The position numbers and the translations under genes are program-made. A stretch of DNA of 64,000 nucleotides. Source: Corallium rubrum. Its lineage: Eukaryota > Cnidaria > Anthozoa > Scleralcyonacea > Coralliidae. The notes beneath the pieces were generated by a model. It saw only the letters and a list, made by a program, of their open reading frames with translations. It had not been told where the DNA came from and did no database searches. The stretch spans positions 3,402,200 through 3,466,199 of the forward strand of contig OZ036015.1 of assembly GCA_964035015.1 (NCBI GenBank). The letters are read 5' to 3'. Positions 49,871 through 62,200 of the stretch are shown here, piece by piece (the stretch's first letter is position 1; each line of letters starts with the position of its first letter).

Positions 49871-52650
49871 GGTCTTCTTCTTCGCCTTCGCCTTCGCCTC
49901 AGTAGTTGAATGGTTAGAGCGTCTGACAGGTCATTAGAAGGTTCCAGAGGTTCGATCTCTGTCTGGGGCTCAGGGACGTTTTCTGTTGTACTTTTCAGTT
50001 TGATACGAGGTCGTCCTAGCGATGGTTTTCCACTGGGAACTGAAGATTTTATTCGACAGGCAATTCGAGAGTTTAGCTTTCAAGAATCAACAGTCTTCAG
50101 ACAGTTGGTTACATCTATTGCGCCTGTGAAAAAGGTAAACTCACTTTAACCCATTCCTGCCTGAGCTGACCAGAAATGGTCCCTTTATTGTTTTACTCTG
50201 TCTAACACCAGATGATTTTACTCATCAAAGAGAGAACCCTCAGACATCCTAGGCAGCAATGGGTGAACAAGTGATTAACTCAATTCTGCCTGAGCTGGTC
50301 AAAAATGGTTCCTTTATTGTTTTACTCTGTCTAACACCAAATGATTTTACTCATCAAAGAGAGAACCCTCAGACATCCTAGACAGCAATGAGTTAACAAT
50401 TGGTTAACCCATTCCTGCCTGAGCTGGTCAAAAATGGTCCCTTTATTGTTTTGCTCTGTCTAACACCAGATGATTTTACTCAACAAAGAGAGAGCCCTCA
50501 GACATCCTAGGCAGCAATGAGTTAACAAGTGATTAACCCATTCCTGCCTGAGCTGGTCAAAAATGGTTCCTTTATTGTTTTACTCTGTCTAACACCAGAT
50601 GATTTTACTCATCAAAGAGAGAACCCTCAGACATCCTAGGCAGTAATGAGTTAACAAGTGATTAACCCATTCCTGCCTGAGCTGGTCAAAAATGGTCCCT
50701 TTATTGTTTTACTGTGTCTAACACCAGATGATTTTACTCATCAAAGAGAGAACCCTCAGACATCCTAGGCAGCAATGAGTTAACAAGTGATTAACCCATT
50801 CCTGTCTGAGCTGGTCAAAAATGGTCCCTTTATTGTTTTACCCTGTCTACCACTAGACAATTCTCTGGCAGAGCCCTCCAACAGCCCAGGTGGCAATGGG
50901 TGTAATTTTTTGCTGGTCTTTTTTTCAGGGCGACGATCCAACTGCTCTAACATGTTTAAGTCAGATAATAAATGGAATACAAAGGTTATTTAATTTATAA
51001 TTTGAAAGAAGTTGTGAAATTGAGCTTGAGTTATTAACGAAATGATGTGTTTCTCCATTAGTGTTGAACATGAGAATATCTGTGCTACATGCTATCAAGC
51101 CAAAGCAGAAAAAAGATGTTCAGCTTGCAAAGCGGTAAGCGTATCTCCCAGCTTGTTAACAACATGATTGTAACAAGTCTGAACAAGGCTACAACAAGTT
51201 GTTGGAACAACCTGTGACAGACATGTTGATGACAACAACTTGTTACAAACAATGCCACAGCAAGTTGTTGGAACAACCTGTGACAGACTTGTTGATCACA
51301 ACAACTTGTTACAAACAATGCTACAGCAAGTTGTTGGAACAACCTGTGACAGACTTGTTGATCCCAACAATTTGTTACAAACAATGTCACAGCAAGTTGT
51401 TGGAACAACCTGTGACAGACATGTTGATCACAACAACTTGTTACAAACAATGCCACAGCAAGTTGTTGGAACAACCTGTGACAGACTTGTTGATCACAAT
51501 AACTTGTTACAAACAATGCCACAGCAAGTTGTTGGAACAACCTGTGACAGACTTGTTGATGACAACAACTTGTTACAAACAATGTCACAGCAAGTTGTTG
51601 AAACAACCTGTGACAGACGTGTTGATCACAACAACTCTTTACAAACAATGCTACAGCAAGTTGTTGGAACAACCTGTGACAGACTTGTTGATCACAACAA
51701 CTTGTTACAAACAATGCTACAGCAAGTTGTTGGAACAACCTGTGACAGACTTGTTGATCACAACAACTTGTTACAAACAATGCCACAGCAAGTTGTTGAA
51801 ACAACCTGTGACAGACTTGTTGATCACAACAACTTGTTACAAACAATGCCACAGCAAGTTGTTGAAACAACCTGTAACAGACTTGTTGATCACAATAACT
51901 TGTTGTAAAGAATGCTACAGCAAGTGGTTGGAACAACCTGTGACAGACTTGTTGATCACAACAACTTGTTATAAAGAATGCCACAGCAAGTTGTTGAAAC
52001 AACCTGTAACAGACTTGTTGATCACAATAACTTGTTGTAAAGAATGCCACAGCAAGTGGTTGGAACAACCTGTGACAGACTTGTTGATCACAACAACTTG
52101 TTATAAAGAATGCCACAGCAAGTTGTTGAAACAACCTGTGATAGCCTTGTTGATCATAACAACTTGTTACAAACAATGCCACAGCAAGTTGTTGAAACAA
52201 CCTGCGACAGAGTTGTTGACAGAGTTGTTGATCACAACAACTTGTTACAAACAATGCCACAGCAAGTTGTTGAAACAACCTGTGACAGACTTGTTGATCA
52301 CAATAACTTGTTACAAACAATGCCACAACAAGTTGTTGGAACAACCTGTGACAGACTTGTTGATCACAATAACTTGTTACAAACAATGCCACAGCAAGTT
52401 GTTGGAACAACCTGTGACACACTTGTTGATCATTAATAACTTGTTACAAACAATACCACAGCAAGTTGTTGGAACAACCTGTGACAGACTTGTTGATCAC
52501 AACAACTTGTTACAAACAATGCCACAGTAAGTTGTTGGAACAATCTGTGTTTGTTTTTAGGTGACGTATTGTAATGCAGAATGTCAAAAACTTCATTGGT
52601 TTACGCATAAGAAACTTTGCAAGCCTATACCCAAAGAACCTACAAATTAA
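39455..52650 (+). CDS. ANKMY2: Ankyrin repeat and MYND domain-containing protein 2 (ANKMY2)
   Basis: Twelve exons join in phase to 364 residues: 39455-39512, 39592-39656, 41989-42096, 42192-42222, 42975-43073, 43876-43950, 44050-44135, 44945-45162, 49999-50134, 50929-50984, 51062-51134, 52561-52650. Ankyrin repeats follow a short N-terminal helix: NGMTPLMQAAYKGNAKICEL, then YSPLMFACLSGSIEAAKVLL and IGRTACQLGAFTGRHECVSL. A helical middle part leads to a C-terminal MYND zinc finger (CATCYQAKAEKRCSACKAVT, then YCNAECQKLHWFTHKKLC) with all eight ligands present (CxxC, CxxC, CxxxC, HxxxC). MYND fingers bind proline-rich partners. Vertebrate ANKMY2 is a ciliary and Hedgehog-related factor that binds FKBP38 and adenylyl cyclases. 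The start codon is in CAAAATGGCGGC. The 4.8-kb intron after 45162 is a transposon dump, and the last intron is a single tandem array. Confidence 0.95.
39960..41332 (+). repeat. TATAG pentamer and AGTATAGTAC decamer arrays in ANKMY2 intron
   Basis: (TATAG)n and (TACAG)n blocks at 40050-40550 are followed by about 69 essentially perfect AGTATAGTAC decamers (40545-41245), then TATAG again. The decamer is one TATAG plus one TACAG unit. Confidence 0.97.
41333..41522. mobile_element. MITE with CATATGTCGCCGATCGTCG inverted repeats
   Basis: AAAGTCTGGTTCTCATATGT at 41336 is mirrored by ACATATGAGAAGCAGGCTTT at 41501-41520. An inner arm (TAGATGCATGTTAA) is also mirrored. About 190 bp in total. Confidence 0.88.
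42245..42935 (+). repeat. (GGT/GAT)n array in ANKMY2 intron
   Basis: About 690 bp of GGTGGTGAT-type triplets between the 42222 and 42975 exons. Confidence 0.95.
43085..43862 (+). repeat. GGTGAT/TTTATGGTGATGGTGATTA array in ANKMY2 intron
   Basis: A variant of the previous array, with GTGATTATTTATGGTGAT as the longer recurring unit. A 70-bp terminal duplication (CCAATGGAGGTGAT ... ACTAAAACACTGGTA) is at 43742-43862. Confidence 0.93.
44155..44905 (+). repeat. AATTATAATAATTTT-type AT-rich tandem repeat in ANKMY2 intron
   Basis: About 750 bp almost wholly A and T, with ATAATTTTAATAATTATAAA units. The units are strongly self-complementary. Confidence 0.95.
45307..45722. mobile_element. MITE with about 130-bp inverted repeats in ANKMY2 intron
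   Basis: Left arm TTAATTCAGACGTTGTTTCA and right arm TGAAACAACGTCTTAATTTC match over about 130 bp with scattered differences. The centre (45440-45594) is unrelated sequence with no ORF. Confidence 0.85.
45770..46775. other. Unassigned ANKMY2 intron sequence
   Basis: About 1 kb, locally GC-richer than its surroundings (46010-46150 contains GGGGGGAAAGGGGGGAGG). ORFs of 65-87 codons are present on both strands, but none shows a recognised motif. It may be an old element. Confidence 0.4.
46780..47215. repeat. Duplicated block and hairpin around a class II tRNA-like sequence
   Basis: GACGTGCAGTGTTTCAATTC occurs at 46875 and 47092. The second copy runs into a perfect hairpin (47117-47210, arms GAGAAAATTTTTCATGATGT). 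Between the copies, on the minus strand at 47056-46971, lies a tRNA-like sequence with TTAAGTTGGATAGAAC (A-box position), a long variable-arm hairpin CGGGAATCCCG and GCGAGTTCAAATCCCGC (T arm and B box). Confidence 0.65.
47300..47585 (+). repeat. Dispersed repeat family D1, copy 3
   Basis: Near-identical to the 26052 copy, with the same hairpin and 3' end. Confidence 0.9.
47907..48949 (+). mobile_element. 5'-truncated non-LTR retrotransposon (CR1/Jockey/L2-like) 3' end
   Basis: The frame 47907-48439 encodes LIKNLERVQRRATKYI, YENRLIETSLLPL, YGKSYLIRAPRIWNVLPQEI and NFKNKLKEY. These are typical of the region after the reverse transcriptase in CR1/Jockey-clade ORF2. Endonuclease and RT are missing. 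About 500 bp of 3' UTR ends in an A-rich then T-rich tail at 48920-48949. The first nine codons of the open frame (from 47882) belong to the host repeat. Confidence 0.8.
49758..49877 (+). repeat. (TTG)n array
   Basis: About 38 TTG units with a short TCG block, directly before the last tRNA-like unit. Confidence 0.97.
50145..50900 (-). repeat. R128 tandem array, about 6 units, inverted, in ANKMY2 intron
   Basis: The most regular R128 array in the window. It starts 11 bases after the donor at 50135, and the last unit is diverged (CCAACAGCCCAGGTGGCAATGG). Confidence 0.95.
51170..52545 (+). repeat. 60-bp tandem array filling the last ANKMY2 intron
   Basis: About 22 units with a period of exactly 60 bp, each containing CAAGTTGTTGGAACAACCTG and ACTTGTTGATCACAACAACT. 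Because 60 is a multiple of three, frames of over 440 codons stay open on both strands. Units contain AACAAGTTGTT palindromes. Confidence 0.97.
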
Positions 52651-52739
52651 TCCAGATAAGACTATAATCAAATTCTTTAATAATTAATGTACATTTACAA
52701 GACCTTGCGTAGACTAAAAGGCTCACTGCAATGCTGCAG

Positions 52740-52881
52740 ATTTCTTGGTTGTTGTTGTTGTTGCTGCTGTTGTTTGTTTGTTGTTGCTGTTGTTGTTATT
52801 GTTGTTGTTTGTTGTTAATGTTGTTTGCTGTTGATGTTGTTTGTTGTTGTTATTGTTGTTGTTTGTTGTTGATGTTGCTGC

Positions 52882-52964
<83 letters not shown>

Positions 52965-53142
52965 GTTTGTTTGTTTGTTTGTTTGTTTGTTTGTTTGTTT
53001 GTTTGTTTGTTTGTTTATTGTTTGTTTGTTGTTTGCTGTTTGTTATTGTTGTTGTGTGTTGTTGTCTGTTATTGTGCTGTTGTTGTTGTCATGTTGCTGC
53101 TGCTGTTGATGTTGTTGTTGTTGTTAGTGATGTTGTTGTGTG
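52740..53142 (+). repeat. (TTG)n/(TTTG)n array
   Basis: TTG and GTTT blocks starting about 90 bp after the ANKMY2 stop. It resumes at 53430 after the hAT-like insertion. Confidence 0.95.
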
Positions 53143-53428
53143 CAGGGCCGTAGGAAGCTATTTTGTAGGGGGGGGGGCTGATGTAGCGAGCGTCGAAGAC
53201 GCGAGATATCTAGGGGGTCCGGAGGCATGCCCCCCCCTCCCGGAAATTGAATTCTAGGGTCTCTGAAACAGCATTTCCCGCATTCTGGGGCGAGATTTAT
53301 AGCAAAATTTATAGCATAAATTTTATTTCCCTCTAAAACTTTACCGATTATCGCTAGTTTACAAATTATTCGGGGGGGGGGGCTGAAGCCCCCCCGGTGC
53401 TGAAGCCCCCCCGGTGTCTACGGCCCTG
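53143..53428. mobile_element. hAT-like MITE with CAGGGCCGTAG termini
   Basis: CAGGGCCGTAGGA and its near-complement TCTACGGCCCTG bound 286 bp, with an internal GGGGGCTGAAGCCCCCCC palindrome. GTGTG is found on both sides. It inserted into the TTG/TTTG array. Confidence 0.85.
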
Positions 53429-53429
53429 G

Positions 53430-53860
53430 TGTGTCATTGTCTGTTGTTGTTGTGCTGTTGTTGTGCCGTTGTTGTTGTCATGTTGGTTGTTTGTTGTTGT
53501 TGTTTTTAGTGTTGTTGTGTGTTGTTGTTTTGCTGTTGTTGTTGTTGTTGTTAGTGTTGTTGTGTGTTGTTGTTGTCTGTTGTTGTGCTGTTGTTGGTTG
53601 TTGTTTGTCTGTCTGTCTGTCTGTTTGTTTGTTTGTTTGTTTGTTTGTTTGTTTGTTTGTTTGTTTGTTTGTTTGTTCTTGTTAGTGTTGTTGTTGTGTG
53701 TTGTTGTTGTTGGTTGTTTTTTGTTTGTTTGTTTGTTTGTTTGTTTGTTTGTTTGTTTGTTTGTTTGTTTGTTTGTTGTTTGTTTGTTTGTTTGTTTGTT
53801 TGTTTGCTTGTTTGTTGTTTGCCGTTGTTGTTGTTGTTGTTGTTGATGTTGATGTTGTTG
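53430..53860 (+). repeat. (TTG)n/(TTTG)n array, continued
   Basis: Continuation of 52740-53142 beyond the MITE, with two perfect TTTG blocks at 53613-53675 and 53715-53815. Confidence 0.95.
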
Positions 53861-54079
53861 TAATTTCAACATGTGAAATTGCAACATGAAATTCCCACAT
53901 GTGAAAAGCATATGGAATTTCTCACTTTCCAAAAATCTGTACTCCACCAAAATCAGTGAGCCTTACAATTAAAAAAAATACTCTGAAATATTCTAGGATC
54001 TAGCTAGCCAAAATGTAAATAAATGTGAAATGCACAATTTCCCTCTAATTTTTGAAACCCTTTGCTTCCAGTGTTACTT

Positions 54080-55440
<1,361 letters not shown>

Positions 55441-55562
55441 GATTCCGCCCGAACAAACAAATAATAGCGCTGCGTGGTTATTACCTCAGTCATCATGTTT
55501 GGCTGAATTTATAATTCATTCTTGCAATAGAAAATGACTCTTTACGAATCCCTTGAGTTTCA

Positions 55563-55563
55563 A

Positions 55564-55637
<74 letters not shown>

Positions 55638-55638
55638 A
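55563..55638 (+). repeat. (CTGT)n array, 19 units
   Basis: Short pure array, downstream of which CPEB1 upstream sequence begins. Confidence 0.97.
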
Positions 55639-55924
55639 CAGGCCTGCTACGCTGCGCACCAAATTTTCAGGGCAGCGCAAATGAGCCTCGGGATAGAACT
55701 TATTTCAATTCATAACATCAGGCTAAGGAATTCAGTATAAATGAAAATGCAAATGATCTCGATGTCGCCTGAAATAAGTTTTATTCCGACGCAGAACGCG
55801 TCATTCTTTCTCATGCGCTCATGCGCAATCGAGATATTTACAAACTGACTTTCATTTTGCGCTAAATCATATGTAGTTTGGATTTTAATCCCTATTTCCG
55901 GTGCATCTAAATGTGGCTGTAGCC

Positions 55925-56245
55925 CCTGGGGAACACGTCTGACTTCCGCTTATATAAATCCTTTCTCGTGATTGGTCCATGGGAACAATAGACGTTGGTT
56001 TTAGCCAATAGGAAAGCGTTTGTTTTGCCAAAACAAAGTCCTTCGGTGTAGCACGTGGGCTAGGGGGAGGACACAGAACTTGTTGCTGAGCTGGTGCTTA
56101 TAAAGTGGAGAGAGCAACTTCAAACAGCCAAGATGTTAAACATCCTTATTCAAACAACGTCAACATTAGACAAACACTAGCAGGAGCCCACGAGAAGACG
56201 ATTCTGGCCTTCTCGTCGAAGCCAACCTGTTGTTTTAACCTGAAA
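55925..56245 (+). promoter_or_regulatory. CPEB1 promoter and 5' UTR
   Basis: A TATA-like TATAAA at 56099-56104 lies 142 bp before the ATG. Upstream are an E-box CACGTG (56052-56057), CCAAT at 56005-56009 and a reversed CCAAT (ATTGG) at 55971. A second TATATAAA lies near 55951. Spacing suits a TATA promoter with a start near 56130. This is inferred from motifs only. Confidence 0.55.
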
Positions 56246-59200
56246 ATGTCTTCGAAGGTAAGCTGACTCCAATATAAGCTTCCATTAATACAGATTACTG
56301 CGTAATATTAAGTACATAATCTTCAGTGTTTACTGTTCAGTTTTACTTATCTAATTCATTTTAAAACCTCTAATACTTGTAAAGCTTTTCTGCGTTGGGT
56401 TCATGCTTGTTTAGCTTTGCCAGTTCTTCATTCTAAAACGACTAAACGCTTCCTTCTTATAGCAACCTTTAAGCTCATCAGTGACAAATTAAGTCTAAAA
56501 TCCTATCTTTGCAAATACGCATCCATTCTTTCTAATTTAAAACTAAAAGCTTCAAAAGAAACACAGATTGAAGTCCAGTTTCTCAAATTTTACGACAAAA
56601 CTAGATTTACAAGAATGGTCAAAAAGACAACCTTACGTTCTTGTCTGGTCTTCAACAAATAGACTTCTTTGTTTAATTTATGTAAGCTTACATTCAAAAT
56701 GAAATCCTCGAGAAATGAAACTTGTACGAACCATTTGACTTGAATTCAGTTCGGCTTTCGGTTTGTTCTGCTTAAGGATATCCTTATTTTTGAAATTTCC
56801 TTATACCTATCCGTGTTTATATACAACTGCATGGTCTTCTTTTTATTTAGGGGCAAAGCGAAGACACGGGTGTCGATATGTTTACAAATATCAACGCTCT
56901 TTTAGAGCCGAATGTTGACACGGCGAAACACTCAGGTAGGTTGTTTTCCTTTTAAAAATCTTCACGGAAACCTAAAAGAAACCCCAATGCCTTGAATCTT
57001 TTTGTTTTCATTTAATCTGGATTCGAATTCCATGACCTTTTCACCTCCAATTAGTGATTCATTTTAGATCTCTGTGGTCTATCATCTCCGTTTCGTCCGA
57101 CGTCCTTCTCAAGTCCTCAAGCAAATCATAGCTGGTCTTCGTTCCCTCTTACACCTTCCAGCTCCCGTTCATCGAGTCCCGTTGAAGATGAACTCCGTTT
57201 AGAAGCCATTATGGTAAGTAAATGCATTTATTTTTTTGTTTATAATAATCATAATAATCTAATTTGAACAAAAGGCTGTGTATGTAACTAATTTTCTTTG
57301 TCTAAATACCCGTACTTCCTCTCGGTACTTTGCGGCATTTCTTTGTTGATTTTCTTCCGTAGTTTCACCTCGAATTCAAACTTTCGTACACCAGTTCTTT
57401 CTCCAATTATTCTTTAGTGTTTGTGCTTTTTTTAGGCAGTTTTTCGTATATAATCCTAAATTTAAGCGCTTTTTAGCAAGGCCTTGCTTCATCGCGCACG
57501 TGAATATTAATTTTAGAATTACATGTATATTAATAATTGAATTTAAATTTAAATGTCAACTATTAACTCGTATTTTAAAAAAACAAAGCCATTGAATGAA
57601 TAACCATGCCATTTCAAGACAGTTTAAATTGAATTCTGTCTGAAAGACAACAAACGGCAAAGTAAAACGGACAAATGTTTTGACATAGCCTTCGCAAATA
57701 TGCTCGACAATTTTTAACGACTACAGCAGCGAAAGACATTCTAAATTTCAATCATTTTTTCGCTTTTTATATTTAACCTTGTCTTCAGCAAACAACAAGT
57801 AAAACCTATACCCAAACATTGAAGTGACTTGACAAAGATCTTCAACTACAAAACTTGAAAACCGGCAGGCAGTCAAAATTTCAACATTCGTCTCACGTCT
57901 TCAGTCAGGTTCAAAGCGTTTGTCTATAAATTGTCTTTCGTTTGTCAAAACCGGTTTGTTTTTAGACAAATATCATTTAATGAAAATATTGAATGTTTAT
58001 TTTTTCTAAAACCAAAGTCTGGACTATTTTTTGGCGTTTTTTTGGCCAATGTTTACGGATAAACCGAAATACGGACAAAAGTATAATGGAGGTCTTTTAG
58101 TACAAAACACTTTTATGTAAAAGCTTCGACTATAGTTATAAAGATGAAATTATACGTATTTGTTCTCGAAAGTATTAAAATATGGAAGACTAAATAATGC
58201 TATTAGGTGAATTTTTTGGCAATTTGTCACACTTGAATTTGCACCAAAAAGACTACCCGGGAAAGTGGGCTCTACCAACAAACTCGATCTTCCTCCCAAG
58301 TTTGGGGTGAGTCGGTCAGGTTTTGAATTGGTCAAACAAGTTCTAGTGTACAAGCACCCACAAGCAGGAAAATAGCAGTAACCATTAGATCTAGAGACTG
58401 GGCCCAAAATAGTATCTTGGCAACCATTCACACATTCTCAAAAGGAAATTTCGAGTTTGTTGGCAGAGCCCACTTTCCCCCGAAACCTGCATGCAAAAAG
58501 ACCTACATGTATAGGGGCCCTCTAGCCATGTTTACACCGCCAAAATGTAAGCACACTTAAGTTAAGCCTGCTTAAAGTGCACCACCTTGGTGCGTTTACA
58601 CAGTCATTTAATAATCCCTTACTAAAACACGTACACCATTATTCCACATGGTGGACGAGCTATATTTTTGGTTTTGGAAACTTCGTATGGGTATAGTAGC
58701 GTGTGTCAAAGAACAATGGAAGACATCGGTACACAAGAAAGAGTAATAGATAAAAGAAAGAAAGGAACAAAGAATAGCAAGATCTGAAGCTTCTACAGCA
58801 GGGCAAAAAAATGCATTTTATCGTATAATTTAATAACACCGTATTAATAGCAAGTGTTCAACCCACGGCCCAGTTAAGCGCGATTAACTGATCGTGCTCA
58901 ATTTAATCCCAAACTAATCGTGATTAATTTACACCGATCTGTTTACAAGGACATTTTAAGCCCGCTTAAAGTCAGATGTGGCTCAGATCCGGCTTAAAGT
59001 TTGGCCGTGTAAACAGGGCTTTTGACTAAGAGAGCCTTGACACAAGCCCGAGCTTGGTTTGAGAGCCAATAATGGTAACCTTTCATGTCTAAGTCTGTTG
59101 TAGTCAAACTCCATTGTGTTTTTCATTTCTTTCCAGGGCAGAAACTTTATCTCAAGAATTGCTTGCCCACCTCAATCCTTAGCTGGCTGGCTTACCCCTC

Positions 59201-62200
59201 CTGGCAGCTTACCTCCTACTCCTCCTGCTTTCTCCCCCCTGTCACCAGTCATCTCTGAGCCTGACCACTCTATGGTGTTTGGTTTTCCAAACTTTATACC
59301 TCGACATACAGTGATGCCATCACCTCACCAGCAGTGCCACCATCTTCTCGATGACCAACAGCAACAGTCGGCTCACATGATGAACCCAGAAAATGGTGCC
59401 TTCTCACCAATGTCGACCGTGAACTTGCTTATGGATAGACGATGGGGTATTGGACCTAGTCCTGGTAATGGTGGAGTTACACCTATTAAGCAAGACATTA
59501 GACAAGCTCTTCTACAACAAGCTGCTGCAGGTCAGTGAGATCTCAATATACAGTGGAGCCTCGCTATAGCATGGTAGTTAGGGTCCTGTGGTAACTGCGT
59601 TATAAATGAAGTGCATTTAGAGCTGCTCCCATCAGTTCATTTTTGTAATCGATTAATCGTTGTCAACAATCAATTAATATCAATTAATCATAATTATTGA
59701 TTATATATATCATGAATTAAATATGACCTGTCCATGCTGGTTTGTCCATTCAAAAGAAGGGGGTGTTTTTATAAAGTTTTTACTAAATTTGTTGGGGATT
59801 GCCTCCCTTGTTGTTGCCCAAAAATTCAGTCCCTATTCACGTTTTAAATCACTGTTTAATCATGGTTATAGATTGCATACTTTGTTGCACTCGCACACAA
59901 GGGACAGGACACGAGACAATGTTTAGTTTACACTTGACACTCCTAAATGATACTGCGATACTATTGGCTAACAGTTTATGAATAATTGGTTTAACTAAGG
60001 CATGTTCCTAACCAGTCATTACTTATCTGTTTAACAAAACAAGATTAAATCATTCCGGCATCATGCTGTGCAGGGTTGTTAAAGATGATCCGATTATTGT
60101 TAAGTATAATTGATTGTGGAAAAAAAGGGAAAAATAATCGATTACTTGGGAGCAGCTCCAAGTGCGTTATTGCAAGGTACAGCCAAATATCTAATTCCCA
60201 GTACTCGGAATTTAGTGGTGTGTGGTGAACTTTAGTACTGTAGGTAAACATCACTACATGTATAAGTAGTCAAATGACAAACCAGGAAAAGTAAAATTTT
60301 GGGTTCCAAGGATCAACCATATTATACCAAGTTGCATGTTACAATGATGTGTGCTATAACAAGGCCAGAGGTGGATTAAGGGTACCTGAGGCCCCTGGCT
60401 GTATTTCTGATTGGGCCCCCTGGGGCATTCTTTTTTTAATAAGACATCAGTGGCTCCAGGCCCCCCTAGGATCCATGAGGCTGCAGGCCCCTGGCTGTAG
60501 CCCAGTCACGTCACACCCCCCACACACCCCCCTCCCCTTAATCCGCCACTGAACAAGGCTGCACTGTATTGAAAAAGAGATGGGTGGATAGAAGGAATGA
60601 AGGTTGGATAGATGAATGAGTGAATCAATAAAGGAAGATGAAAGGATAGATGGAAGGAGGGAGGGAGAAAGAAAGGATGCATGATGGAATATAGGGTGGA
60701 GGAGTGAATGGAAGGAAGGCAGGATAGATGAGTGAATGAGGGAGGGAGAAAGTGATGGATGGATGAATGGAGGGAAGAAGTGAAGGATGAGTGAAGGGAG
60801 GGATGGATGAAGGGAGTGAGGGAGGAAGTGAAAATGGATGAATGAATTATTGGATGGATGAAGGGAGGGAAGAAGTGAAGGATGAATGAAGGGAGGGAGG
60901 AAGGAAGGGAGGGAGGAAGGCAGGGATGGATGAAGGGAGGGAGGAAGGGAGGGATGGATGAAGGGAGGGAGGAAGTGAAGAATGGGTGAATGAATGGATG
61001 GATGAAGGGAGGGAGGGAAGAAGTGAAGGATGGATGAATGAAGAGAGGGAGGAAGTGATGGATGGATGAAGGGAGGGAGGGATAGAAGGAATGAAAGTTG
61101 AATACAGTAGATAAAAGAATGAAGGGAAGGATGGATGGAAGGAACGGAGAAAGGATGCCAGGAAGAAAAAAGCATGGTTGTATGGATGGATGGGAAGGGA
61201 GCAAAGAAGGATGGATGATTGAATAAATAGAAGGGAAGATTAGGGTCTGGAGGGCAGAAGGATGAATGAACGGATGAATTCACAGTGAAACACCTGGAAA
61301 CCTAAACTAATCAAACAATTACACTTATATTTAGCATCTAGTAATGAGGTGACTTACACCTGGAGTGGACAATTACCTCCTCGTCATTACAAGAACCCAA
61401 CTTACTCAACCAAAGTATTCCTCGGTGGTGTTCCATGGGACATTACAGAAAGTAAGAACACCACAACAGGGCTGCAAATTACTGTCAGACATCGCACAAT
61501 GTCCAACCAAATTTGGCAAATGTCAGAACAAAACCAAATTGTCATCAGACATAGTGCCCGTGCAAATAAAATATAATTATTGTCTGATCCAGAAATTCGG
61601 CTTTATGCTGTTGAAAGAGAAACTTCTCTATTTGAGAGAAAAATTCCCATTTCCTTTTGGTAATTCTATTGACTAGTTTGAGCATGTTTGAATTTTAAAT
61701 CTTCCATAACTGAATCGGTCTTCTGAGAGAAACTGATAGTATTTAATTACTTGGGTACCAAGGAGTTAATTAAAACAATGTATAAGACAGTATAACACAT
61801 GTGTGCAACGCTAAACAGACAAGTCAGACGACCGCCACGTAAACCGGCTTTATATCATGAACTCAGAACTGTATTCTGAAGAATTATACGACTGACAAAA
61901 TGTAGTGATAATGGTTTTATGTCTGAACAAATTTTAGTAATGTCTGACCAAAATTGGAAATGGATCAGACATATGTCCTGTCAAGAAAAAATATTTATTT
62001 GCAGCCCTGCACAAGAAATTCAAAACTCCACTAACAATGTATCTTATTGACTGTTTTTGATTGGTCTACATATTGTTTTATACTATATCTCTAGGTACCC
62101 TCATTCAGTCATTTAAACCTTTTGGTAATGTCCGCATTGAGTGGCCTGGGAAAGAGGGAAGACATGCTGTCAATCCACCAAAAGGTACTTGGAATTCAGG

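Larger units (their letters stand above)
47683..49968 (+). repeat. Tandem tRNA-like (SINE-type) units, period about 265 bp
   Basis: Cloverleaves at 47731-47802, 49030-49101, 49293-49364, 49560-49631 and a diverged one at 49896-49968. Each has acceptor GCCTCAG paired with CTGGGGC, D arm GCTC-AATGGTTA-GAGC, anticodon arm TCTAA-CTGGTCA-TTAGA (apparent anticodon GGT) and a T arm. The flanks are also repeated (AACTACATCTCATATGCAAA upstream, GTCTGTTCCATTACACCAAG downstream). T-arm mismatches in several copies make real tRNA genes unlikely. The array is split by a LINE fragment at about 47907-48949. Confidence 0.85.
59551..60566. mobile_element. pogo/Tigger-type MITE carrying two nested hAT elements
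   Basis: Ends CAGTGGAGCCTCGCTATAGC and (mirrored) GCTATAACAAGG...CTGCACTG, flanked by TA on both sides (59549-59550, 60567-60568). Removing the two insertions leaves about 270 bp. The nested elements are 59618-60160 and 60366-60551. Confidence 0.82.

Noticed and set aside
51085-52530. Two overlapping frames of about 445 codons with 20-residue repeats, considered as a repeat protein
   Set aside because: The 60-bp tandem array lies between confirmed ANKMY2 exons and is open on both strands simply because 60 is divisible by three.
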